From Tanytarsus gracilentus (taxonomy: Eukaryota > Arthropoda > Insecta > Diptera > Chironomidae), in assembly GCA_038502055.1 (NCBI GenBank), contig JAXRKN010000040.1, positions 3,658,001 to 3,722,000 on the forward strand: a stretch of 64,000 nucleotides of DNA, written 5' to 3'. The notes under the pieces are model-generated. The model worked only from the letters and a program-made list of their open reading frames with translations. It had not been told where the DNA came from and ran no database searches. Positions 27,889-38,791 of this stretch are shown piece after piece; position 1 is the stretch's first letter, and every line of letters begins with the position of its first letter. The position numbers were made by a program, and so were the translations under genes.

Positions 27889-30800
27889 ATGAATTTTATC
27901 GAAATACAGTCATGGCCAGAGGTACCACAAATTGGATTTTTTACTTCGCTTTTTAGTTCAGCGTTTAACTTGCCAGATTTTGACATAGAGGTATGTGGTC
28001 GATACACCGTATACAGTGTGCATATATATATATATATACAAAATATTATTTTTTGCTTATGAATGCACATCTTTTCCGCTAATTCCATCACCTAATATGA
28101 TTTTCTTTTCGAATTGCACTAGGATTTGGAGGAAGCACTCTTGTCAGACAGTTCCGAGAATACTACAATTAACGACTCAGCGGCGCAAGAATACGCTCCT
28201 CGTTTAATTCCTGATTTAATTGTGGCACTTTTGAAAGGATGCGATTTATTGGCTCAATCATGGTCAAACATCACCGCAAGCAATTTTCAAATGTTTTTGC
28301 GTAGAATTTTCAGACACAAATGTGAAGTAATTTTTAAATGTCAATTGAGTTGTGTTCGAAGCATATTAATTCGTTTGCTCTTTCTTTTAGGAATACGATA
28401 TTTTGAATCCTTTCAATACAGACGTTGATTTTCATTCATTATCACTTCGTACTAAAGTCGTTATTTTAAATTACTTGTGTGAATTCCGTAAGTGTGCGAT
28501 TTTGACTAACGTTTGCATATATTTATAAAAACATGCCATCAATTAGGTTTGGATTCTGCTGATGTTGAACTTATCACCAACAGAATAGAGGCAGATAGTC
28601 TTCGCATTGAACCACTTGGATTTGATTCAAATGGTTCCGTTTATTGGTATTTCTTTGGTATGTTCTTAAGTGAAATCTTAATTTAATTCATATCCAATAT
28701 TACTTTTATATTACTTTCAGGTACAAGATTATATCGAGAGGATCACAAAAAGGACACAACAAGTAAGCAGAAGCAGGGAACGGATCGTATATGGCAAGTC
28801 ATATGCTTCACCGAAGAAGATTGGCAAAACTTAACAAACAAATTTAAAGATTCAAAATCACACAAGGAACAAAGTTTATACAAGTGCCTTACCGAGGATT
28901 TTTTGCCAAATATTCCAGCTATTTTTAAAGCAAAAGAAGCAGAGCGTCGTCGACTGTAATAATAATAATTTTAATAATTAAAATTAATAATGAATTTAAC
29001 ATATTTTTTAGTCTCTTCCAAAGACGTACCTCGTCACGAGTAAAGACAATTCAAGAGCGCCACAAGTTGCATCAATCGTTGCATAAAGAGGAGACTTATA
29101 TAGAGGACAAAAATCAAGAGAAGCAAGCAAAGTCAAAAATCCGAGAGCGTATTCAGCATGAGCGTGCTTTGAGAGCTCAACGACGGTTAGAAAGAAGCTA
29201 AAAATTAATCATCCTTTAAACTTTAAAGCCTCTCAAAATCTCTCGGAAGAGAGCAAAATTCTGTTAAATGTGATTATTTTTACTTTATTTTTCATTTGTT
29301 ATCCTAATTTAGTTGTATTCATGAAGACATTCCTTAAATCCTTAATTAACCTCATTTTTAGTCTAACAATTTATTTTGGCTGATTATCACCGCACTATGT
29401 AGAAAAGTAAAACTGTAAAATTATTTTGACTCTCTTGCAATTGCCTGTCTTTTAGATCTACTTCTGTCTCATCAAAATCCTCTACGAGTTCAAATAAAGC
29501 TTCCTCTTCGTTACATGAGGGCAGTGAAGATTATAACAATGATGTTCATTCATTAGAAATTAGTTCACAACACTCCTTAAATCACAACAAGGAGAATATT
29601 TTGATAAAAAAGAAATCGAATGTGAAAAAGTTAGTTTGTACTAACGTTGAAAGTGCTGAACAAAATTTTATCACCAAAATGCCTCCAGTCAAATTATTAC
29701 CTGGCCGTCAAACAAATAATTCTTTATCTTCCATAACGGGTAACATTGTAATTCAAACATTGCAAACTGCACCCGCCTCTATTGCTGTCCAGCCAGCAGT
29801 AAACCCTTCTATTGCTTCATCATCATCCTCGACATCATCAACTCACTCGCGGAAAAAACCAAAAATAAAAACAGACATGTAAGTTTTTAAAATTTCTTTT
29901 TGTTAGCAAGAAACTAATATCGAGTCATAAATTAGACCGAAAAACGTCTCTAGCAATCCTAGATTTATGGAAACCGATGAGGTGCTACAGATAGGCATGC
30001 ATAAGGTGCTACAACAAGTTAAGAACCATGACGACGCATGGCCTTTTATGGATCCCGTTGAAGAGGACATTGCGCCTCGATATTATTCAATAATCAAGAG
30101 GTAACTTTAAATAAAAATTATTGAGTTTTAAATAATTAACCGGACTTATCTTTTAGACCAATGGATCTCATGAAGATGGAGGAGAAACTTGATGAGGGAG
30201 AATACCAAACTTTTGCGGAATTTAGAACCGATTTTAAGTTGATAGTAAACAATTGTCGACTATACAATGGACAAAATAATGGTATTTCTATTAATTAATA
30301 ATTTTTCCCGCGTAAAAATCTCAAACTAACCAAATTCATCAAAAATCTTTTTTAGAATACACACACATGGTTAACAATCTCCAAATAGCATTTGATCGTG
30401 CTACAAAAAAATATTTTGATCAAAGCTCGTCGGATGAGGAGCAAGTGCTTTTGGAATATCCGCCAATCGAGCCTGGAGTTAAAGTAAAAGGCTCAGTGGT
30501 TGCGATACCAACAGCCCAAAAAACAGTGCAAAAAAGTGACGATAAAAAATCTAAACATAATAATTGTAGTAATAAGAAAAAAATGAAATCCGATTCCTCT
30601 TCGGCTGAAGATGAGGAAACGGAAGTAGTGGAAAAGATTAAGAAAAAGAGCAAAAAGAAAGAGGAAAAGAAAATTGCTAGTGTAAAAGAAAAAAGTACGG
30701 TGGGAAGAAAGCGGAAAAGAGAGAAAGACGAAAGTGAAAATGTGACCAAAAGTAAAAAAATTAAAAAGAGTTCTTCTGACAATGAAGATGAAAAGGACAT

Positions 30801-33800
30801 TGATAGTGTCATTAATAAGAAACTCGAATCGAAAAAGAATAAAAAGAGTAAAGAGAAAAATGTTGTATTAAAGGAACTTAAATCTAATAAGAAATCAAAA
30901 AAGAAATTACTGCTCGAGTCTAATAGCGCTTCGCCAGCAAAATCCGTTAAGAAACAATCAAAGCAGAGTAAAAAGAACAATAATAATTCGTCATCATCAA
31001 CGCCGGTGAAAGTGAGCAAAAGTGAAAAAGAAAAATTGAAAAATAATCACAGTAATAAGTATTACGAAAGTACGGACATGGATAGTGATAATGAGAGCAT
31101 TCGCGACTTAATCACTGAAAATTATGATGATGACGAACAAATTAAACTTGATGATAATCATGATAAAAAGAGTAGTAAGAAAAAGAAGCATGAAAAGGAT
31201 GCAACAAAGATTGCAAAATCACAAATGAAAAAGCAAAAAAAGTCAAAGGATGAACAAAAGCTTGCAAAGTATTCGGATGATGCATTTTCGATGTCCGATG
31301 GCGAACGATCAATAGCTCCATCAATAACCAATAATGACGTTGATTCGTCGTTTGAGAGGAGTCAATTTTCAGAGATTAAAGATAAGTTTGATCTTATCAA
31401 AGAGCGAAGAAATAAGAACGCAATCCCTGAAAAGACTACTCCCGTTAAAGAAATTATTAAAAAGGAAAAAGTTGTTCATAAAGAAAAACACAGTAAGGAG
31501 AAGAAAAAGGATGATAAGCTTAGTATTTTTGATCAGCTCTTGGCAGAGACAAAATCACCCGAAAGTAAACAACATAAAGACAACATGTTGAAACCAAAAT
31601 CAGAACATGAAGACGAAAAACCTCCAAAGAAGAATTCTAAGAAAGATGTTTTTAAATCAACCGCTTTACCGGAGGTGAAACAAACTATTAGTGAAATTAA
31701 ACAAAAAGGGATCAAGAAACAAAATAAAGCATCACTAGATGACCTCGATATGGAAACGGAACAAACACTTAAAGACATTAATAAGTGGTTAGAACACACG
31801 CCACGGTTTGAGTATAGCTCATCTAGTAATTCACCATCTCGCTATGTGATTGAGGACATTGATATGCATTCGAAAATTGATGACAATGATTTTCGTAAGC
31901 CTATACCTTTAATGCCTTCCTCTCCTTCAACTTCAAACAAAGTTTTCCAACCTTCTGTACAAAAAGATGATAAAGTGTTGAAGGACACGAACAATAAGAG
32001 TCTACAAAGCTTATCAACCACTCCTAGTACAATCCCAAATGCAGCGCTCAGCAAGAAAGGCTTAAAAGAACCCAAAAGAAAAAAGTCGAGAGATAAACTG
32101 CAGCCAGTACCCAAGAAAAAAGAACTTCAACGAACAATTGATCGATTACAGCCGGGCAAAACGAAAGGAAATTTGTTAACTAATATTCAGAATATTAATA
32201 AACCGGAAGAATTTTTTCCTTTAGGAAGTCGTGAAAAAATAAAAGAGATTAAAAGCTCACTTACGGTGGAAACAGATGAAAGCAGTCCAAAATTGAGCTT
32301 GGGGACAGTTTTGGATGCGTCGTCGGCATTTAGTATTTGCAATCCAAAAACGGAAAAAGAATGCTTTAGTGACAATGAGCCTACTGAAAGAAAGAGCTTG
32401 AGCGATAGTAGTTTAAAAGGAGATGACATTTTTGAAAAATCAGAAATTAATGAAAGCAGCATAACGGATAAAGATTCGTCAAAAACGGAAGTCAAATCTG
32501 AGGGAGCGGGCTTAGCGAATGATTCTCCAAGTGCGACTAAGCCCAATTTGAATGCATGGTTTAAAGCTTTTGGTGTACCTAAGAAACCGAAAAATGTCGA
32601 GGAACCTAAAAAGCTATCTGGTCTTGAACCGAAACTTGAATCTTCCTACACTTCTAGTCGTCAGAGAAAACTAAGTACTGGAAGTTCCATGAGTGAACGA
32701 TCATCAGTTGAAGACAGTCCTCACGTAAGCTTAGAAGAGAGAGCAGGTGCACCAGCACCATTTCCATCTCCTATAGGTGCTTCTCCAATGTCTGTTTCGG
32801 CATCTCCAAAACCCGAGGAAAATATAAATCAGAAAGCAACTTATCCCATAAACAGTTCGACTAGAGTTGGCTTTTATCAAGATACGACATCCACAAAATC
32901 AAGTCCCGATAAGAGCTGTAGTCCACGTGAGATGCTTTCTCCATATCATGGGCATTATTCTCAACAATCAAACGTCTATTCGGCTGCAAATTCCAACAAT
33001 ACTAATAATGCTTACAGTAATTTTTACAATCCCGAGTCAACTAATAAGCAACGTCAAACAAATTATTCAAAAACCACCGACTCACCTACACCTTACTTTG
33101 ATCAGTATAAGCAGCCGATGAGTCAAGATTCTGATTTTAATAATTCAATGAGCCCAAATACAAATCCCAATTCTCCTTATCAAAGCCAACAATCGTCGCC
33201 ATATCAGCAACAACCAAATTCTCCATACCAACAAACAACTAACAGTTCTGGTAATAATAATAATAATAATATTAGTGGAAATATTATAGACACACGATCT
33301 CCTAATTCTCCGTATTCACAACCAAATTCACCATACCAACAAGCAAATCAACCAGTTTCACCATTTAATCCACAAACAAGTCAAGCTGTATCTCAAGGAC
33401 CAAGTACTCCTCAAAGCAATCCCCAACCGCCACCAACCTTTAATAACCAACATTTTAATGCGATGTTCAGTCAGCCATCACAACAACAGCAACAACCTGA
33501 TTTAACTCAATTTACTCCTAACCCACAACAGCAACAATTGCAGCAACAACAACAAGAGCCTAAATTACAAGCCCCTTCCAATTTCAACGTCAATATCCAG
33601 CAGCAATCAAACACTTCAAGTGTTTATAATGCACTTCCTCAGCAACATCAAACCACAGCGCATGCAGCCTCAAAAGTAAATGCAAATATTATGGGGGCGA
33701 CACAACCGATAGCTCAACAATCTATGGTATTTCCGGAAACTCCATATGTAGAACAAAATAAGAGTAGAAGCTATGGAAATAAAAAGATAGAACCTCATCC

Positions 33801-35172
33801 TGTGCCTGCTGCGGCAATTTTGAATGACCCAATACCTAGGTTTACAGCCGAACATAAAGTTGAGGAAAATCCAAAATATTTAGATTTATCGAAACAGACT
33901 AACCGACATCATCCTCAATATCAACAGCTCCCATCTGTTCCGGCAAACGCATATCCAAAACCAGAATATGATAAAAATCAGTCTTATGAAATGCTTGCGA
34001 GAAGTATGCAAAAGGCAGCTTATGGATCATCTATATCTATGGACAGTTGTGCAGGAACTAATGATCTTTCATATGATGCGAGGCAAAAACTTGCATCACC
34101 GTACGCTTCTGTAGTTCCAAATGTTCCGTTAAATCAAAATGAAAATATTAAAGACCTAACAAAATCCACATCAATTAGTAATCTAATGCATAATTCAACA
34201 GCAGCAGCAAATTCGATGCATCAAGCTCACCAATCTCTAAAAACATCTCAGCCTGCTTCAATGGACATAAATTATAAACAATCGCCGTTGTTTAACACAA
34301 CACATGGATCATCGATGATGGAACTCACGGCATTTATGAGAGACTTTAGACAAGCAGAAGATCGTTACTCAAGCTTTCCTAATCCAACATCTGGTTTTTA
34401 TGATAAGCCAATTACACCAAGTCATATGTTTGCAAAAAATATTGTAAGCTCAGCTTCTACTCTGCAACAAATGTTTTCTAATCCAATGACAACAATGGCT
34501 TATAACCGTGAACAACAAGAGTATCAAAATCGACTAAATGCATTTCAAGCTGCTGCAAACACTTCTCAATCAGCTGTTCAAGCACCTCAAATACCTGTGG
34601 AGACAAAAGCAAAAAAACCTAAAAGGAGTAAGAAAAATCCAAGTCCTGAAGTCTCTGCTGCAACCACCACACAGCATCCGGCAATGTCACAACATCAAAT
34701 GCCTTCAAATCAGCAACAATCGCATCAGCAATTTGCAATGCATCAGCAAAGCTTTCAATCTTTTGCTGGCCTAAAAATTCCTTCAGCTGGTTCGGGTAAT
34801 TCAACTGATCCAATGAAAGCTGTTGTTCCGGGAAGTGCATTTAACTATGGACCTACTCCACTTGGCCTTTATGGTGAAAATTCTCCATATCTAGATGAAT
34901 TTCGGGGAGCTCAAGGCTCTTATTATCCACCACCTTTGCGATCTGCCGAAGCTACTGACAAATCCACTCCAAATCCCCCGCAAGCACATCCTGCAGCACC
35001 ATCCTCCTCTCCTTATCATCATCTGTTGCCTTCACACCATGCATCTAGATCGTATCCTTTCATGAACTCGATTGACCCCGCAGCATTGCAGCAACAATAT
35101 CGTATGATGTTTAATCAAACTTATCAAGCGGGATACCTTGGCATGCATAATCAGCCACCGTGGCATATGTAA
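27889..35172 (+). CDS. dikar: CECR2/dikar-type bromodomain chromatin protein
   Basis: Ten exons (27889-27990, 28123-28326, 28391-28487, 28547-28657, 28721-28955, 29012-29185, 29456-29878, 29936-30100, 30157-30281, 30356-35172) join in frame to 2150 residues. Residues 1-290 form the CECR2 N-terminal region ([20 protein letters not shown], and later [16 protein letters not shown]), which in the vertebrate protein contacts the ISWI-family ATPase SNF2L. A bromodomain follows at about 455-560 ([30 protein letters not shown]), with the acetyl-lysine-binding asparagine present. The last exon, 4.8 kb, codes a lysine/serine/glutamate-rich stretch, then an NSPYQ repeat and glutamine-rich stretch, ending QPPWHM. 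Intron 6 has a poor donor (GTTAGA). The dikar name rests on recalled orthology to CECR2. Confidence 0.88.
28022..28038. repeat. (TA)n microsatellite in intron 1 of the CECR2 gene
   Basis: An alternating TA run of about 16 bases inside the first intron. Probably polymorphic; no role seen. Confidence 0.8.
33157..33360 (+). repeat. Coding repeat: NSPYQ-type pentapeptides
   Basis: At least five copies of S-P-Y followed by Q or S, mostly as PNSPYQ, occur within about 65 residues of the CECR2-like protein, interrupted by an asparagine run coded by AAT repeats (about 33252-33271). CAA/CAG runs coding glutamine follow at about 33480-33560. It is a disordered, low-complexity section. Confidence 0.8.
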
Positions 35173-36530
35173 TGAGGTAAAATTTATAAAATTGGGTAGT
35201 TTATTTAGAATGTAATTTAGTAAATCTTAATTATTAATGTGACGATTTAATATTTAATTAATAAAAAAAATAACTACAAAGATATTAACAAGTGCAAATA
35301 TTATTTTGAAAATGTTGCAAATCTTCATTTCTCGTTTTAAATTATAATTCCTCTAAAGTGAGCATAAAAATATTTTACAGTAATTAGCAAAAATTAATTG
35401 TAACAATGATTTATAGTAGCAGTTGAACTGCAGACAAATAATGCCACTAATACCGGAATTTTAAAATGCAATGATTTGTCATCGTTATTTTCATTACTCT
35501 TTTAAAAGAATTTGTAAAAAAAGTATAAAAAATCATAAGAAAATAGAGAATGCGTTTTTAAGAAAATTATTTTATGAAAAGAAAGATTTTGTTGAGAGCT
35601 GGTTATTTTCTAAAGAAATCTCAATGATCTTTAAACAAAAATCTCTTTATTTTGGCTCTTAAAAAGCGACCAGCTCCCGATTGATAAATTTTAGTATGTC
35701 GTGTGATTGTCACTACCAAAGATGTTAGATGCTAATTGATAAGATGAATCCATTTAAAAATTGAGAATTAACACATTCGGTAATGACACGCTGCCGCGAC
35801 TGGAACTAATCACACGATTGACGTTTGAATGTCTTTCCAGTTGTATCTTAATTGCACGTTATCTTCATTTTAATAAATTATTGCATTCCAAAATTTATCT
35901 AATATTCAATTGTAGTCAAATTTAGATTCTTTTTTTGTTATTACATGCTCTATGTTCAAGTTATATTATATTCATCGTCGTTATGAATGCAAAAAAAATT
36001 ACGGATCAAAGAAGAGAGCAATGAGTCCGGGTCTAGAGAAATAAAATACTAACAAATATAAATGTTAATATGTGGAATAGTGAACACTAGAATTAGAACA
36101 TGAAACTTAGGTTAATATGTGCATTCTTTTTAAAACGATAATTGTATACTCTCCATGAACATAAATGAAAAAATAAAAATATTAAAAAGAGTTATATTAA
36201 CTGAGAGGATCCTCTTTAAATTCTTTTCTAGCATGTTCAATTTTTTTATTTCAGGAATTTACTTAACATAAAATATTCTATTTGCACCCTCCATACTTCA
36301 TATGCATTTTTCATAATTTACACTTTGAAATGAAAAAAAAATTAACACTTTTTTAAATAGAAACTTTACTCCGCATCATCTTACAACTTTTTAAAGAGCA
36401 ATTTTGAGATTATATTAAAATTCTTATCATTTCCATTATTTTAATTCAAGTACTTGCGTACTCAAATTTGTAAGCGGATTAAAAGAGAGAGAGAACATAG
36501 CTAAAATCATTCAAAGTGAAAATAAATTCG
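35173..36530. other. CECR2 3' UTR and promoter of the small secreted peptide gene
   Basis: AATAAA-type signals occur at about 35258 and again near 36172, so the 3' UTR may be long. The last 300 bp before 36531 are the likely promoter of the peptide gene; a TTATC (GATA-type) motif lies near 36424. No other coding sequence is supported. Confidence 0.45.
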
Positions 36531-36815
36531 ATGAAGATGTCTTTTAAAATTATTGCGCTAGTCAGTGTGACGCTTTTTTTATTTGTAAATGGACATCCAA
36601 TAAATCGTGAATATAAAGTCAATGGCAAGTGTACTGCTGGAATGGTAATTGGAGGAGCTTCATTTGGTGCATCGGTTGGTGGTTCATTTGGTGCAGCATT
36701 AGGTGCATGGGTTTTCACAGGAGTCGGAATGGCTGCCACAACTGTGATTGGAATAATTATAGGAAGTACCACGTTTGGCGGAGGTGCAGGTGTTCTCTCA
36801 ACTGAATTATGTTAA
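36531..36815 (+). CDS. Orphan secreted glycine-zipper peptide
   Basis: A single exon codes 94 residues. Residues 1-21 (MKMSFKIIALVSVTLFLFVN plus G) are a clear signal peptide, with a good cleavage site before HPINREYK. The mature part of about 73 residues has a short polar head, then is almost wholly Gly, Ala, Ser and hydrophobic residues. Glycines at 42, 46, 50, 54 and 58 are exactly four apart (GASFGASVGGSFGAALG), a glycine zipper that packs helices or inserts in membranes. A second Gly-rich block follows (IGIIIGSTTFGGGAG). Only two cysteines remain after cleavage, at 34 and at the last residue 94, suggesting a disulfide joining the two ends. I know no named family for it. A glycine-rich immune effector, a seminal peptide or a cuticle/silk component are options; none is shown by the sequence. 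Confidence 0.72.
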   Translation: MKMSFKIIALVSVTLFLFVNGHPINREYKVNGKCTAGMVIGGASFGASVGGSFGAALGAWVFTGVGMAATTVIGIIIGSTTFGGGAGVLSTELC

Positions 36816-36888
36816 CTTATTGTAATTTAGAATATTTCTTAATTTATTATTTCAAACATTGATAATAATTTACAATAATTTTTAGCAA

Positions 36889-36894
36889 TAAATA
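36889..36894 (+). terminator. Polyadenylation signal AATAAA of the glycine-zipper gene
   Basis: AATAAATAAA begins about 74 bp after the stop codon. It lies within 80 bp of the end of the convergent cornichon gene, so the two 3' ends probably overlap. Confidence 0.5.
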
Positions 36895-36968
36895 AAAAGT
36901 CTTTTCTAATTGAGATTCAATAAGTCATGTGTCAATTCTTAAGCGTTATTAATGATGTACTGTAAATA

Positions 36969-37618
36969 CTAGAGATCATTCATTGATATTATTTCATCGT
37001 CGTCTTGTCTCTTTATTGGATCTTCACGTAGGAGAGCTCTAATGAAACTGAAATGTGCAAATTTTAGGATTTAAGATTTGTGAATAATTTTAATTAACTT
37101 ACTTGTAAAGATAAACGAAAAAGATGAGGAGATAAAAGCCTAAGTAAATCATGCACATGTTCATGTGCTTCTTAATTTGTCCGCGATTCTAAAAATTAAA
37201 GATTTAAGTGATTTAAATTAATAAAATTATGAATTAAGTTTACATGAATTTCAGCCGCATCGTAGATTCCAATATTTCCTTTTGGTACAGTCCAATATTC
37301 GTAGATTAAAAAACCAGCAAAAGGAAAATTCACAATAAAAAGAACCCAATGTCCCGTGAAAAGAAGCAGTGTCATTACAATTACGTGTGCGGCTATTTTT
37401 GGAATACTGAATATGTTTAGTTTGGAGCAACATTGCTGGGCATTAATGTAGTCGCATTCGAGATCGGATAAAACTAAAACCTATGTTATGTTGGGAGGAA
37501 AAAATTATGTTTTCATATTTTGCACCAAAATTTCTTCACTTACGAAATAAATGAGGAGAAACAACACTAATCCAGTAAGAATGAGAGAAAAGCCAAATGC
37601 AAATTTATCTGGCAACAT
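36969..37618 (-). CDS. cnir: Cornichon family cargo receptor, CNIH4/cnir type
   Basis: Four minus-strand exons (37618-37544, 37480-37244, 37188-37103, 37047-36969) give 158 residues. The family signature LSDLECDYINAQQCCSKLN is present at about 28-46, followed by a hydrophobic segment, then YWTVPKGNIGIYDAAEIHNR and GQIKKHMNMCMIYLGFYLL. Three hydrophobic membrane segments are visible. Cornichon proteins sit in the ER and load selected membrane cargo into COPII vesicles. The details (CCSKLN, AEIHNRGQ) fit the CNIH4 branch (Drosophila cornichon-related) better than cornichon itself. The C-terminal tail (REDPIKRQDDDEIISMNDL) is acidic and hydrophilic. Confidence 0.9.
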
Positions 37619-38791
37619 CTTTGGTAACTTTTAGTCTTATTTTAAGAAAATGTTTTTTATTTGAGAAAAATTTCTTTTGTGCAAAAAAACTACTAGAATG
37701 ATGTATATGCTAAGCTTATGCTGCAACATAACATTTTCTTGAATTTTTCATATACGTTACGAATTGAATAAAAAATATTTTCATACAAAAAAATATTGAT
37801 AATATTTTAAAATTTAACTCCTGTAAAATAATTTAAATAAAACATTTCTTCTTTTTCAACATAATTAAAATTTATTGAATTAAATTTTATGACACAAACG
37901 TTCGGAAGAATTCGGGAAAGAAAAAGATTAACGCAATATAGGGGAGAAATTTTAATCAGCTTAATATAATTTCTAATGGTTTTCACAAAATACACATTTA
38001 TATGTTTTGACTAGCGACTTAAATTAAACAAAATTGATTCAATTTTAAATTGAGATAAATATCTAGAAATAAGATTTTGATTCACATATAAATGCACAAA
38101 TTTTCTTAAAGAATCGAGCATGTGTTAGATAATTTATATTGTTAGTAATTTAAGAACATTGATCTTACAGACGGTAATGAGAGATGTGCATCTAAAAGTT
38201 TCATAACTATGTGCTTTAATTTAATTTTGATTTCCTAAAATGCATCAAAAATGTTTCCAGTCTCGTATATCTTGATCATATTGTTGTAGAAAATTTCTTA
38301 TTAATGAAGGTAATTTTTATTTGTTGCTACATGCTTTGAGCATCAGATGTTAATAATTTTTTTATCACACTAATCTACACAACTATATTTAATTGACACA
38401 AACGCGTGTCATTTGGAATGTTCTACTTTTTTGCTTCTTTAATGTGAATTTGTAGTTGAAAAGACTATTAGACGAAAACTTTTTTATCTAACCGAGAAAT
38501 TAAATTAATTACTCATTCGCGAGGTCAGTTCCAATTTTTTTCTTCATCTTGAAATTTTATACAAATTTTTAATTTATTTTCTACTCGACTAAGTTACTTT
38601 TTTACTCTATCTAACTTTTTATTGATTCCACGCTGGTCTAAAAAATTTATTTACTTTCAATTTGTGAGCTTATGTAAAATTCCTGATTTTCATAATTTTT
38701 TTGAGCGTGAGTGTCGCGAATAAAAATGTGAGATAGTTTGTTATTTTGGCAATTATTCGACTATTTTTTTCATACTTTGTTATCAATTTTT
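37619..38791. other. Intergenic region between cornichon and the DOCK gene
   Basis: About 1.2 kb holding the cornichon promoter and the 3' UTR of the minus-strand DOCK gene. No coding sequence or RNA gene recognised. Confidence 0.5.

Noticed and set aside
30420..31019. 199-codon open frame on the minus strand inside the CECR2 exon
   Set aside because: It is the mirror of the lysine/serine-rich coding sequence on the plus strand; its Phe/Leu/Ser-rich composition follows from that.
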